Source: an uncultured SAR324 cluster bacterium (lineage in GTDB: Bacteria; SAR324; NAC60-12). From it: a stretch of DNA of 27,255 bases. The notes beneath the pieces are model-generated. The model did no database searches and had not been told where the DNA came from. It saw nothing but the letters and a program-made list of their open reading frames with translations. The position numbers and the translations under genes are program-made. Shown here piece by piece: positions 8,161-15,264 of this stretch (within the stretch, counting starts at the first letter, position 1; each line of letters begins with the position of its first letter). The stretch lies in NCBI GenBank assembly GCA_902513935.1, contig CABXOR010000025.1:1-27255 (forward strand), read 5' to 3'.

Positions 8161-9057
8161 TCATTCGATTTTTTCTCCAGACCAATCTTCAATTATTTTT
8201 ACTATCTCCAGATGATCCGAATCTTCTCCCAAAATATTTTTTGCAACCTGAATTACTTCTCGTGTAACCTTGAGTGAAGGGGCTGCTACTGATGTTTCAT
8301 CCAACATTCCCATACATGTATCTACATCTTTAGAAAGCAAACCAAGGGAAAATCCATAATCAAACCCTCTGGTCAAAACATGTTCCGGCATTCTTTGCTG
8401 AGTAACCCAAGATCGACCCGAGGAAGTACTAATTGCTTTAAGAGCAACATCAAGTGGAATGCCATATTTTTTCAAAACAATCAAACCTTCCGACACACTA
8501 CAGATATTTGCAGCAAGTAATGTATTATTTACTGCTTTAACAGCATGACCTGCTCCACTTGGACCAAGGTGAACAATATTTTTTGCAAAGGACGATATTA
8601 TGTTTTCAACTTCACTGAAGGCGACTTTATCTCCTCCAACCATTGCAGTGAGAGTACCTGCAATCGCTCCTGCAGGTCCTCCTGAGACAGCACAGTCAAA
8701 AAACATAACGTCTTGTGACTTTAAATCTGAAGCTATTCTTTGTGATTCCCCAGGGTCCCCAGAAGTAGCATCGACCCAATATTTAACATTTACTAAGGTG
8801 CCTTTCTGCTTTAGTAATGTATCTACTATTTCACGTACATGGTTTGACTTCGGAAGACAACTGAATACAACATCTGAGTTCTTTACAGCAGATTCCAATT
8901 CGAAGCAAGTTACATTTTCGTAATTTTCTTCGGCAAATTTTGATGCCTCTAGACTGATATCATATGCAAAAGTAAGGAATCCCGCTCCTCCAATTCTAGC
9001 ACAAAGTTCACGGCCCATCTTACCCAGACCAATAAAAGAACATTTAATTGAATTCAT
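8161..9057 (-). CDS. Beta-hydroxyacid dehydrogenase (3-hydroxyisobutyrate dehydrogenase family)
   Basis: A 298-residue NAD(P)-dependent oxidoreductase that should reversibly oxidise a beta-hydroxyacid to an aldehyde or keto acid in the cytoplasm. The Rossmann motif FIGLGKMG begins at residue 8, the substrate-binding DCAVSGGPAGA lies at 121-131, and the catalytic Lys174 and Asn178 sit in GHAVKAVNN; a conserved LLSKDV follows near 240. Length is normal for the family. It lies between the MetE-like gene and the phosphonate operon on the same strand. Context points to a phosphonate-linked or methylated hydroxyacid, but 3-hydroxyisobutyrate, tartronate semialdehyde or a succinic-semialdehyde-type substrate are equally possible. 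ATG at 9057 has no strong ribosome-binding site. Confidence 0.85.
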   Translation of the reverse strand: MNSIKCSFIGLGKMGRELCARIGGAGFLTFAYDISLEASKFAEENYENVTCFELESAVKNSDVVFSCLPKSNHVREIVDTLLKQKGTLVNVKYWVDATSGDPGESQRIASDLKSQDVMFFDCAVSGGPAGAIAGTLTAMVGGDKVAFSEVENIISSFAKNIVHLGPSGAGHAVKAVNNTLLAANICSVSEGLIVLKKYGIPLDVALKAISTSSGRSWVTQQRMPEHVLTRGFDYGFSLGLLSKDVDTCMGMLDETSVAAPSLKVTREVIQVAKNILGEDSDHLEIVKIIEDWSGEKIE

Positions 9058-9222
9058 TATGTAATTTTAAAATATACAATTTCGTTATTTCATAATTTGT
9101 AAATCAAATTTAAAATTCAAAGAATGAAATGCAATTTACTCAAACTTTCATGATCGGTCAAATATTAAATTTAGATAGTTACTATCGTTTTAGATTTTTT
9201 CCTATCAACCAGCTAAAACTTT

Positions 9223-10302
9223 TCAAACAGAATGTGCCGCAGTACAGAGATTTTTTAACTTTGCATTCGCAAGTTTCCTGTTCAACAAACCCAATCCACA
9301 ATCTGGTGCGGCGATCAGTCGATGGTGATCAATATGCTCTAAACAGTTATTAATTCTCTGTTTAATTTCAAAACTTTCCTCCAATCTACTTTTGGCTACA
9401 TCAATCAGTCCGATGATAACTGATGTTTTTTTAAATAATTCTAATAACTTAAGATCATTGGGCCGATGGGCATCTTCGATGGAAACGGCATTCACTGAAG
9501 ACTCATCCATAGTTGCAGCAAGTTCAAAATATGCACTGCTAGGAGCTTTTAAATAGTTCTCAGAATCCAAGGCATTAGGGTATCCACAACAAATATGGAC
9601 AGCTCTAGTGACATGATCAGGAACACCATCAAAGCATCTTTCAATATTTTCAATTCCGTAATCAAGGGCCATCTGAGATTTTCTTGCAAAAACAGGTTCA
9701 TCAACCTGAATGTGCTTGCAGCCAGACTCAACTAATGACAATATCTCTTCGTTCAATGCGTTTCCAAGTTCCATACCCAGTTTTTTATCATTATTGTAAA
9801 AATCATCCGCAATCGAATCAGTAATGGTCATGGGACCTGGAATAGTGATTTTAACTGGGTTTGAGCTAAACTGCTGTGCTGTAGCATAATCACGACCTAA
9901 TAATGGCGACTGAAGAGAAACTGGCCCAGTAATGGTAGGTAGGTCCGCCTCGAATGCACCTGACCTTACTTTCTTGTGGGTCACTGTTTTAAAATCGATT
10001 CCTTCAATTCTGCGGCATTGATAGTAAATATAATTTTCTCTTCTGACTTCTCCATCTGTGGGAATATCAATTCCTGCTTGGACTTGATCATCTATGACTT
10101 CATGAATCGCATTTAGGAATTCTGTCTCCGCATTTTCTCCAGCTTCCTCTAATTTTTCTTCGTAATCAGTAATACTCCAACGTTGTAAAAGACCGCGGTC
10201 TGCTCCCTTTGCGTTTTCATCATCAACATCTGGGAACCAGTCTCCAATAGGTGTACAGGATGGTTTAGGAAATGCTCCAATGGTTGTTGTTTTTATTCTC
10301 AT
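9223..10302 (-). CDS. Stand-alone MetE C-terminal-type (cobalamin-independent) methyltransferase
   Basis: This 359-residue protein corresponds only to the catalytic C-terminal barrel of cobalamin-independent methionine synthase (full MetE is about 750 residues). The zinc ligands are all present: His236 and Cys238 in VHICCG, Glu276 in SIED and Cys335 in APDCGLG. Asp201 in QVDEP matches the homocysteine amino-group ligand, and KTTTIGAFP matches the start of the catalytic half. It should therefore bind zinc and a thiol acceptor, probably homocysteine. The methyl donor is unclear because the N-terminal domain, which helps bind the polyglutamylated folate, is missing; known stand-alone families (MesA-MesD) use donors other than methylfolate. 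It sits 189 bases after the ugpB-like gene and 165 before the dehydrogenase gene. The start is not backed by a ribosome-binding site. Confidence 0.82.
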   Translation of the reverse strand: MRIKTTTIGAFPKPSCTPIGDWFPDVDDENAKGADRGLLQRWSITDYEEKLEEAGENAETEFLNAIHEVIDDQVQAGIDIPTDGEVRRENYIYYQCRRIEGIDFKTVTHKKVRSGAFEADLPTITGPVSLQSPLLGRDYATAQQFSSNPVKITIPGPMTITDSIADDFYNNDKKLGMELGNALNEEILSLVESGCKHIQVDEPVFARKSQMALDYGIENIERCFDGVPDHVTRAVHICCGYPNALDSENYLKAPSSAYFELAATMDESSVNAVSIEDAHRPNDLKLLELFKKTSVIIGLIDVAKSRLEESFEIKQRINNCLEHIDHHRLIAAPDCGLGLLNRKLANAKLKNLCTAAHSV

Positions 10303-10424
10303 TTTAATAATATTTTTAATTTTCCAAGGGTTGAAAAGATTTTAGAAAACTGGCTTGGCCCAGGAATTTCCATTTGTAGAAATTAACCTTAAGTTTTTTT
10401 ACTTAAAATTAATCTTGATTACAA

Positions 10425-10458
10425 TTGACCAGTCAGAGACTAAACTCTGGCTGGTCAA
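10425..10458 (-). terminator. Strong hairpin after ugpB, probable transcription terminator
   Basis: TTGACCAGTCAGAG (10425-10438) and CTCTGGCTGGTCAA (10445-10458) pair over 14 positions with a single wobble, around a 6-base loop. It begins 33 bases after the ugpB stop on the - strand. The following - strand sequence is AT-rich but has only short T stretches, so termination may be partial; message stabilisation is an alternative. It separates the importer operon from the MetE-like gene. Confidence 0.6.
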
Positions 10459-10491
10459 TCTATTAATAACAAAGTGAATATGGTTTTGATA

Positions 10492-11739
10492 TTAATTTGG
10501 TAGCATTGAGGCAACTTCCTCAGACAACTCCTGTTGTAGTGATTCCATATCATCTGAATCACCAGTCACAATCGACTCTAGACCATCATAGAGGACTTGA
10601 GTAATTGCGAGGCTGTTGTCCCCAGGATAAGCAATCCACTCTCGGAGAAGACCTGCCTGGCGTACAGCAGTGTGCTTGTTGGGATTCTCCCTGTAAAAGT
10701 CTCCCAACATCTCGTTGGCAGCTTTATTTGGAGGCATATATCCGGTGGTTTTCGCAACAACAGCAGCACCTTTACCTGATGTACAGAACTTGACGAACTT
10801 CCAAGCCGCATCAATTTCTGCATTACTACCAGTGGAAACCAACATAACTGAGTTCCCACCTGCGGGTAATCCCATTGGGGGTCTTCCCATTCCGGGAAAT
10901 TCAGATGTTTTATAAACAAAATCACCTTTTGCCCTTTCAATGGCTCCAACTGCTGAAGTTGACCAGAAGAACATTGCCACTTTGGCTGCATTAAAAGGCT
11001 TAGCCGCATCACCGGCAGCAAGGTTCTGCATTCTACAGCCTCTGAATAATTTCTTCATGGTTTTCAGGGCATTTAAGCCTGCAGGACCATCAAAGTTTAC
11101 CTTACCATTTTTAAGAATAGGCTCTCCCTGGCTCCACATCAAAGCTTGCAAAAACCAGTTGCCTGTTATATTCCAACCCCAGAAAAGTGGGTTATCGTAT
11201 CCGACTGCCCTTAGCTTATCACAAGCAACAATGACTTCATCCCAAGTGGTAGGAAAATCTTTTATCCCCGCCTTGTTCATTGCATCCATGTTGTAGTTAC
11301 CAACAGGGAGTGAAACTGAAAAGGGTAATCCATATACTTGGCCATTAAATGTCCCAAGATCCAACATAGCCTTGTGATAGCCATCCTTAGCAAAATTCGC
11401 CTCTTTTGCTATGAATGGTTCAAAGGACTTTGCAATCCCCTTTTCTACAAACATAGACTGACGATTAAGCCCCTGAAAAGTTACGTCAGGCAGTTTACCT
11501 GCTACTGATTCACGCAGAATCGTATTGGCCGCATCTTCATAGTTATCATAGGTGGCGCGCAGCTTAACCTTGATGCCAGGGTGAGCTTTTTCGAACATTG
11601 GCACGATTGTATCCTTAATAGTCACATCGAACAATGCCGAATATGGATACCCAACCTCAATAGTTATCGCAGAAGCAGCAGATGATACAAAAAGAACCAA
11701 GGCCGCAAAAACTGCAGTAAATACAAATTTGACTTGCAT
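10492..11739 (-). CDS. ugpB: UgpB-like periplasmic solute-binding protein
   Basis: A 415-residue family 1 extracellular solute-binding protein. A standard signal peptide ends at ASA near residue 24. The C-terminal third has the UgpB-type TGYMPPNKAA followed by a FYRENPNKHTAVRQ segment, which parallels the glycerol-3-phosphate binding protein; a sugar-binding relative cannot be ruled out. I chose ATG 11739 over the longer frame (to 11757) because AAGGAG at 11752-11747 is ideally placed before it. It is the last gene of its operon, unusual for an importer, and is separated from ugpE by a 123-base structured leader. Candidate ligands include sn-glycerol-3-phosphate, glycerophosphodiesters or a phosphonate ester, the last only from context. 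Confidence 0.8.
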   Translation of the reverse strand: MQVKFVFTAVFAALVLFVSSAASAITIEVGYPYSALFDVTIKDTIVPMFEKAHPGIKVKLRATYDNYEDAANTILRESVAGKLPDVTFQGLNRQSMFVEKGIAKSFEPFIAKEANFAKDGYHKAMLDLGTFNGQVYGLPFSVSLPVGNYNMDAMNKAGIKDFPTTWDEVIVACDKLRAVGYDNPLFWGWNITGNWFLQALMWSQGEPILKNGKVNFDGPAGLNALKTMKKLFRGCRMQNLAAGDAAKPFNAAKVAMFFWSTSAVGAIERAKGDFVYKTSEFPGMGRPPMGLPAGGNSVMLVSTGSNAEIDAAWKFVKFCTSGKGAAVVAKTTGYMPPNKAANEMLGDFYRENPNKHTAVRQAGLLREWIAYPGDNSLAITQVLYDGLESIVTGDSDDMESLQQELSEEVASMLPN

Positions 11740-11758
11740 AAAGCAACTCCTTCTCAAG

Positions 11759-11847
11759 AGGTCCCGTTAAAAAAGGTCGACAGAATGGGACCCCGCTGGT
11801 TCTGTCTTCCCAAAACGATAAAAAGATCCAAGAGAAACCTATCTCTT
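11759..11847 (-). promoter_or_regulatory. Structured leader between ugpE and ugpB (two hairpins with T runs, possible pseudoknot)
   Basis: On the - strand, just after the ugpE stop, AAGAGA/TCTCTT (11847-11842 with 11835-11830) forms a stem followed by GGATC and TTTTT. A second stem, GACAGAA/TTCTGTC (11806-11800 with 11785-11779), is followed by GACC and TTTTTT. Loop bases GGTCCC of the second stem (11792-11787) can pair with GGGACC (11765-11760) just before the ribosome-binding site, giving an H-type pseudoknot layout. This may tune the binding protein relative to the permeases. I do not recognise a known riboswitch class. Confidence 0.5.
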
Positions 11848-11862
11848 AGATTGAATTCACCG

Positions 11863-12759
11863 TCATTTCATGCCCGATAGTGTTATCCCTTCTATAAATC
11901 TGCGTTGAGCTAATAAAAAGGCTACGACTAATGGAGCAACAACCACAGTTGCAGCAGCCATCATGGGACCGTATTCATTACCATCCATATCTGACTTAAA
12001 CATTCTAAGTCCCAATGGAGGGGTCATCAGGTCACGGTCACCAGTGATTACTACCCTGGGCCAATAATAATCGTTCCAATGAGCAACTACTGAGAAAATT
12101 GCAAAAGCAAGCAAGGCTGGTATTGCAGTTGGAAGCATAACTTTCCAAACTATTGAGAACTCACTCATACCATCCATTCTGGCAGCATTGATTAAGTCAT
12201 CAGGTACAGTCTTAAAAAACTGACGCATTAAAAAAATCCCAAAAACTGATATTGTCCAGGGAATCACAAGAGCTGCAAAAGTATTTGTTAAACCAAACTT
12301 AGCCAGCATCAGATATAAAGGAAGTGCTATAGCATGGACAGGAATTAGAAGACAAAATATCACCAATCCAAAGACAACATCTCTACCCCAAAACTTTAAT
12401 TTTGCCAAAGCATATGCACAGGGAAGAGCAATTAGAACCTGAAGTGCAAAAATAGATAAAGTTACTATAACACCGTTCAAAAGATAGCGTAACAAAGGCG
12501 CTTCTTCAAAAGCTGCCCTGTAATTATACACAATTGGAAGCATGGTACATTCTACTTCAGACCGCCCTGCCTTTAAACATCTGTGATCAGTCATCATTTC
12601 CTGAGCACCAAAAAAACCACCTGAAATACTTTGTATCTCTGAAGGTGATTTGAATGAAAATGATATCATCAAATAGAAAGGTAAGATTACAACTAAGGCA
12701 CCTACTATTAAAACAATATGTTTCCCAGCCTCTGAACCCCACTCAGTTCGTTGTTTCAT
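11863..12759 (-). CDS. ugpE: UgpE/MalG-type ABC transporter permease
   Basis: A 298-residue inner-membrane permease with six membrane segments. The coupling loop ARMDGMSEFSIVWKVMLPTAIP (around residues 192-213) is the EAA motif of carbohydrate-type (CUT1) importers, and MRQFFKTVPDDLI precedes it as usual. The first periplasmic loop is longer than in typical UgpE and carries two cysteines, Cys61 and Cys71, ten residues apart, before the conserved NYRAAFEEAP. Its start overlaps the ugpA stop by four bases (ATGA), indicating translational coupling. It pairs with the upstream permease to form the channel. Confidence 0.85.
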   Translation of the reverse strand: MKQRTEWGSEAGKHIVLIVGALVVILPFYLMISFSFKSPSEIQSISGGFFGAQEMMTDHRCLKAGRSEVECTMLPIVYNYRAAFEEAPLLRYLLNGVIVTLSIFALQVLIALPCAYALAKLKFWGRDVVFGLVIFCLLIPVHAIALPLYLMLAKFGLTNTFAALVIPWTISVFGIFLMRQFFKTVPDDLINAARMDGMSEFSIVWKVMLPTAIPALLAFAIFSVVAHWNDYYWPRVVITGDRDLMTPPLGLRMFKSDMDGNEYGPMMAAATVVVAPLVVAFLLAQRRFIEGITLSGMK

Positions 12760-13709
12760 GAATAATGTACCTTTCTGTTAATGAAATAGACTTGTGTTAG
12801 AGTAAGTAAGAGAACAAAGCCAAGAAACACTATGGTTAGAGTGGATCCCATGCCAATTAAATTTTGTTTTACTCCTTTTTCAAACATAGCATAAACCATC
12901 ACATAAGTTGACTTGCTCGGTCCTCCACGCGTTAGTGCTTCAACTGTATCAAAAACTTGAAATGAACGAATTGAAGTTATTGTTACCACGAACACATGAG
13001 TTGGGCCTAACATCGGCCAGGTTACAAGTTTAAATTTCTCCCATGTGGAATTTGCACCATCTATCTCCGCTGCCGCGTATAAATCCCGTGGAATTGAAGT
13101 TAATCCTGCCAAATAAAGTACCATGTTGAAACCGAATGCCTGCCATATTCCTATGAAAGAAATAGAACCCAAAGCATATTTTTTGTTCCCCAGCCAATTA
13201 GGCATTCTATCGCTACAAAGTCCTCCATACCAACTTTCTGTTGGATTGAATCCCAACCATGATCCAGTAAAAAATTTATAAAACCACCCAACACTACATC
13301 CATCATCAAGAACCTTGTTTATAACTCCCATAACAGGATCAAGGGCGAATTCCCAAGCATATGCCATTGCTAAAAGAGTCGCCATGACAGGTAAGAAGAA
13401 AATTGCTTTATAGAATTCTCCTCCAAAACGCAATGATGAGATAAGCATTGCCGAGCCTAACCCAAGAAGGACTGAAACAGGTACTACGAGGACAACATAG
13501 GTCAAAGAGGCCGTAAACATTTTGCTATAACTTGAAAATTTACCCAGTGACTCATAATTTTTCCAGCCAATCCATTTAAAGTCAGTGCTGCCAAGATTAT
13601 AATCAGTAAATGAAAACGTCCCCGCTACAAAAACAGGTAAAATTAAGATTACAAACATAAGTATAACGGCAGGACTAACAAACCAGAAATGAGAACGTGT
13701 GTGGCCCAT
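12756..13709 (-). CDS. ugpA: UgpA/MalF-type ABC transporter permease
   Basis: This 317-residue permease shows the CUT1 signature AAEIDGANSTWEKFKLVTWPMLGP (coupling loop, about residues 213-236), preceded by the LYLAGLTSIPRDLY segment and followed by RSFQVFDTVEALTRGGP. Six membrane segments are visible. A periplasmic loop between residues about 133 and 176 is enlarged and contains Cys138 and Cys165, suggesting a disulfide in the periplasm. It follows ugpC after 17 bases and overlaps ugpE by four. It forms the channel half that partners UgpE for the UgpB ligand. Confidence 0.85.
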   Translation of the reverse strand: MGHTRSHFWFVSPAVILMFVILILPVFVAGTFSFTDYNLGSTDFKWIGWKNYESLGKFSSYSKMFTASLTYVVLVVPVSVLLGLGSAMLISSLRFGGEFYKAIFFLPVMATLLAMAYAWEFALDPVMGVINKVLDDGCSVGWFYKFFTGSWLGFNPTESWYGGLCSDRMPNWLGNKKYALGSISFIGIWQAFGFNMVLYLAGLTSIPRDLYAAAEIDGANSTWEKFKLVTWPMLGPTHVFVVTITSIRSFQVFDTVEALTRGGPSKSTYVMVYAMFEKGVKQNLIGMGSTLTIVFLGFVLLLTLTQVYFINRKVHYS

Positions 13710-13726
13710 AATTTAAATATTAATTT

Positions 13727-14869
13727 CTATGATTTACTTTTAGTAGGAAGACTTTGTCCATTTCTTTCAAATGCCATGACCTTTTCTACCATCCATCCAA
13801 TCTTAACCATATCACCAATTTTTGCATCAAGTGCTTTGTCCGGTTCACTCCTGACAATCATTTTATGCTGATCTTCTTTCAGATTTACATGAAGATAAAT
13901 ATCGGAACCAAGATTTTCTTTGTAGGTAATTTTTCCCTCAAAACAATTATTACTGTTGTTTGATGAAAGCAACTCAGTATGTTCAGGCCTAAAACCGAGC
14001 ATAATGCTTCCTTGTTTTGGAGTTTTCATAGAAAGAGATATTGGAAGCCCCATACAAGTGATTCCTCCCTTGCTGTCACTTTCTGCCGGGAGAACATTGA
14101 TTTTTGGACTACCAATAAATTCTGCAACCTGGAGGTTAACAGGGTTATTGTAAATTTCAGATGGTGTGTCATGTTGGAGGATCTCACCATCCATCATGAC
14201 AGCCATTTGATCTGACATGGTCAGAGCTTCGGCTTGATCATGAGTAACGTATATAAATGTTGTCTTTAGTTTGCGGTGCAACTCAGAAATTTCTGCACGC
14301 ATATGAACTCTCAGTGCAGCATCAAGATTGGATAATGGTTCATCCATCAGGAAAGCAACTGGTTCTCTAACCATTGCCCTACCAACAGCTACCCTTTGCT
14401 GCTGGCCTCCGGAAAGTTGTCCTGGTTTACGCTCCATAAGATGTGTTATTTGCAGGATTTCAGCAGCTTGAAGAACTTTCTCATTCAATTCAATCATCTT
14501 GGATCTTCGTTTGGGTAAAAACCAGTTTAACAATGGAAAACGTTCCAATCTTGACAGTCGCCGAAGTTTAAGAGGCACCATCAAATTTTGCTGAACAGAC
14601 AAATGAGGATAGAGTGCATAGCTTTGAAAGACCATAGCCAAATCACGTTCACTGGCTCTTACTTTATTGACTTCACGTCCATCAATGATTACATCACCCG
14701 ATGACTGAGACTCAAGACCCGCTATGATTCTTAAAAGTGTAGATTTCCCGCATCCCGACGGCCCTACAACTGTAATGAATTCACCGTTGGCAATCGATAG
14801 GTCCAGAGACTTGATAACTTTATTGTCATCAAATGACTTTGAGATTCCTTTGAGTTGTATTTCGGCCAC
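13727..14869 (-). CDS. ugpC: UgpC/MalK-type ABC transporter ATP-binding protein
   Basis: A 380-residue ATPase with the nucleotide-binding domain first: Walker A GPSGCGKST (36-44), signature LSGGQQQR, Walker B VAFLMDEPLSNLD and H-loop THDQAEA. A C-terminal regulatory OB/TOBE region of about 140 residues (including LGFRPEH) follows, as in UgpC and MalK. A linker insertion around residues 100-125 (RLSRLERFPLLNWFLPKRRSK) is longer than in common homologues. The start is a GTG at 14869, chosen because MAEIQLKGISKSF aligns with the family N-terminus. It is the first gene of the operon, opposite the usual binding-protein-first order. Specificity is set by the partners, so the symbol is provisional. 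Confidence 0.83.
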   Translation of the reverse strand: MAEIQLKGISKSFDDNKVIKSLDLSIANGEFITVVGPSGCGKSTLLRIIAGLESQSSGDVIIDGREVNKVRASERDLAMVFQSYALYPHLSVQQNLMVPLKLRRLSRLERFPLLNWFLPKRRSKMIELNEKVLQAAEILQITHLMERKPGQLSGGQQQRVAVGRAMVREPVAFLMDEPLSNLDAALRVHMRAEISELHRKLKTTFIYVTHDQAEALTMSDQMAVMMDGEILQHDTPSEIYNNPVNLQVAEFIGSPKINVLPAESDSKGGITCMGLPISLSMKTPKQGSIMLGFRPEHTELLSSNNSNNCFEGKITYKENLGSDIYLHVNLKEDQHKMIVRSEPDKALDAKIGDMVKIGWMVEKVMAFERNGQSLPTKSKS

Positions 14870-15264
14870 TATAGATTTTTCTTGTTTAAGCTAAAAGAAC
14901 CCATAAATTTTTCAAAACTAAATGATAAGTAAAAAATCCACTAGTAAAATAATTGATAAACAATCAATTCGTGTTTTGTGCTTCGCACATAGAAACTGAC
15001 ACATTCTGTTTTTTTAATCAAGTAAAATGCAGAAATTAAGTATTAGTGTTTACCGTGCTGCAAAAAAATGGGTGCAATGGCCTGTGCGATCAGTTCAATT
15101 ATTTTACTTGCCCAAACATAATGTACTGCTAGAATGTCAAAATACAATCTAGTTTGTTTTCATAGCCTGTACATCTTGAAATTAAATACTGTTTCGTTTT
15201 CATAGCCTGTACATCTTGAAATTAAATACTGTTTTTCGCCCCAACTTTAACATACACTTAAAGC
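14870..15264. other. Divergent intergenic region between ugpC and the methyltransferase gene
   Basis: This 395-base AT-rich gap should hold promoters for both flanking genes. I see an inverted repeat with arms AATTGAT and ATCAATT (14951-14957, 14963-14969), an operator-like site nearer ugpC, and a short hairpin TGTGC/GCACA at 14977-14989. The 40-base tandem duplication is listed separately. A 41-codon + strand frame (15027-15152) lacks a ribosome-binding site and I do not call it a gene. No confident -35/-10 pair was found. Confidence 0.5.
15156..15235. repeat. Tandem duplication of a 40-base unit
   Basis: Bases 15156-15194 and 15196-15234 are identical over 39 positions, with only the last base of the unit differing (C versus T). 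Each unit starts GTTTTCATAGCC and ends AAATACTGTTT, and contains TTGAAA. The second copy ends 30 bases before the methyltransferase start, so the duplication lies in its promoter or leader. Confidence 0.95.

Noticed and set aside
9129..9353. A 74-codon + strand frame at the end of the MetE-like gene
   Set aside because: Most of it is antisense to the C-terminal zinc-ligand region of a well-supported gene; no motif or ribosome-binding site.
10578..11021. A 147-codon - strand frame inside ugpB in another reading frame
   Set aside because: It overlaps a clear solute-binding protein gene on the same strand and encodes no recognisable motif.
15027..15152. A 41-codon + strand frame upstream of the methyltransferase gene
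   Set aside because: It has no ribosome-binding site, no recognisable family, and frames of this length are common by chance.
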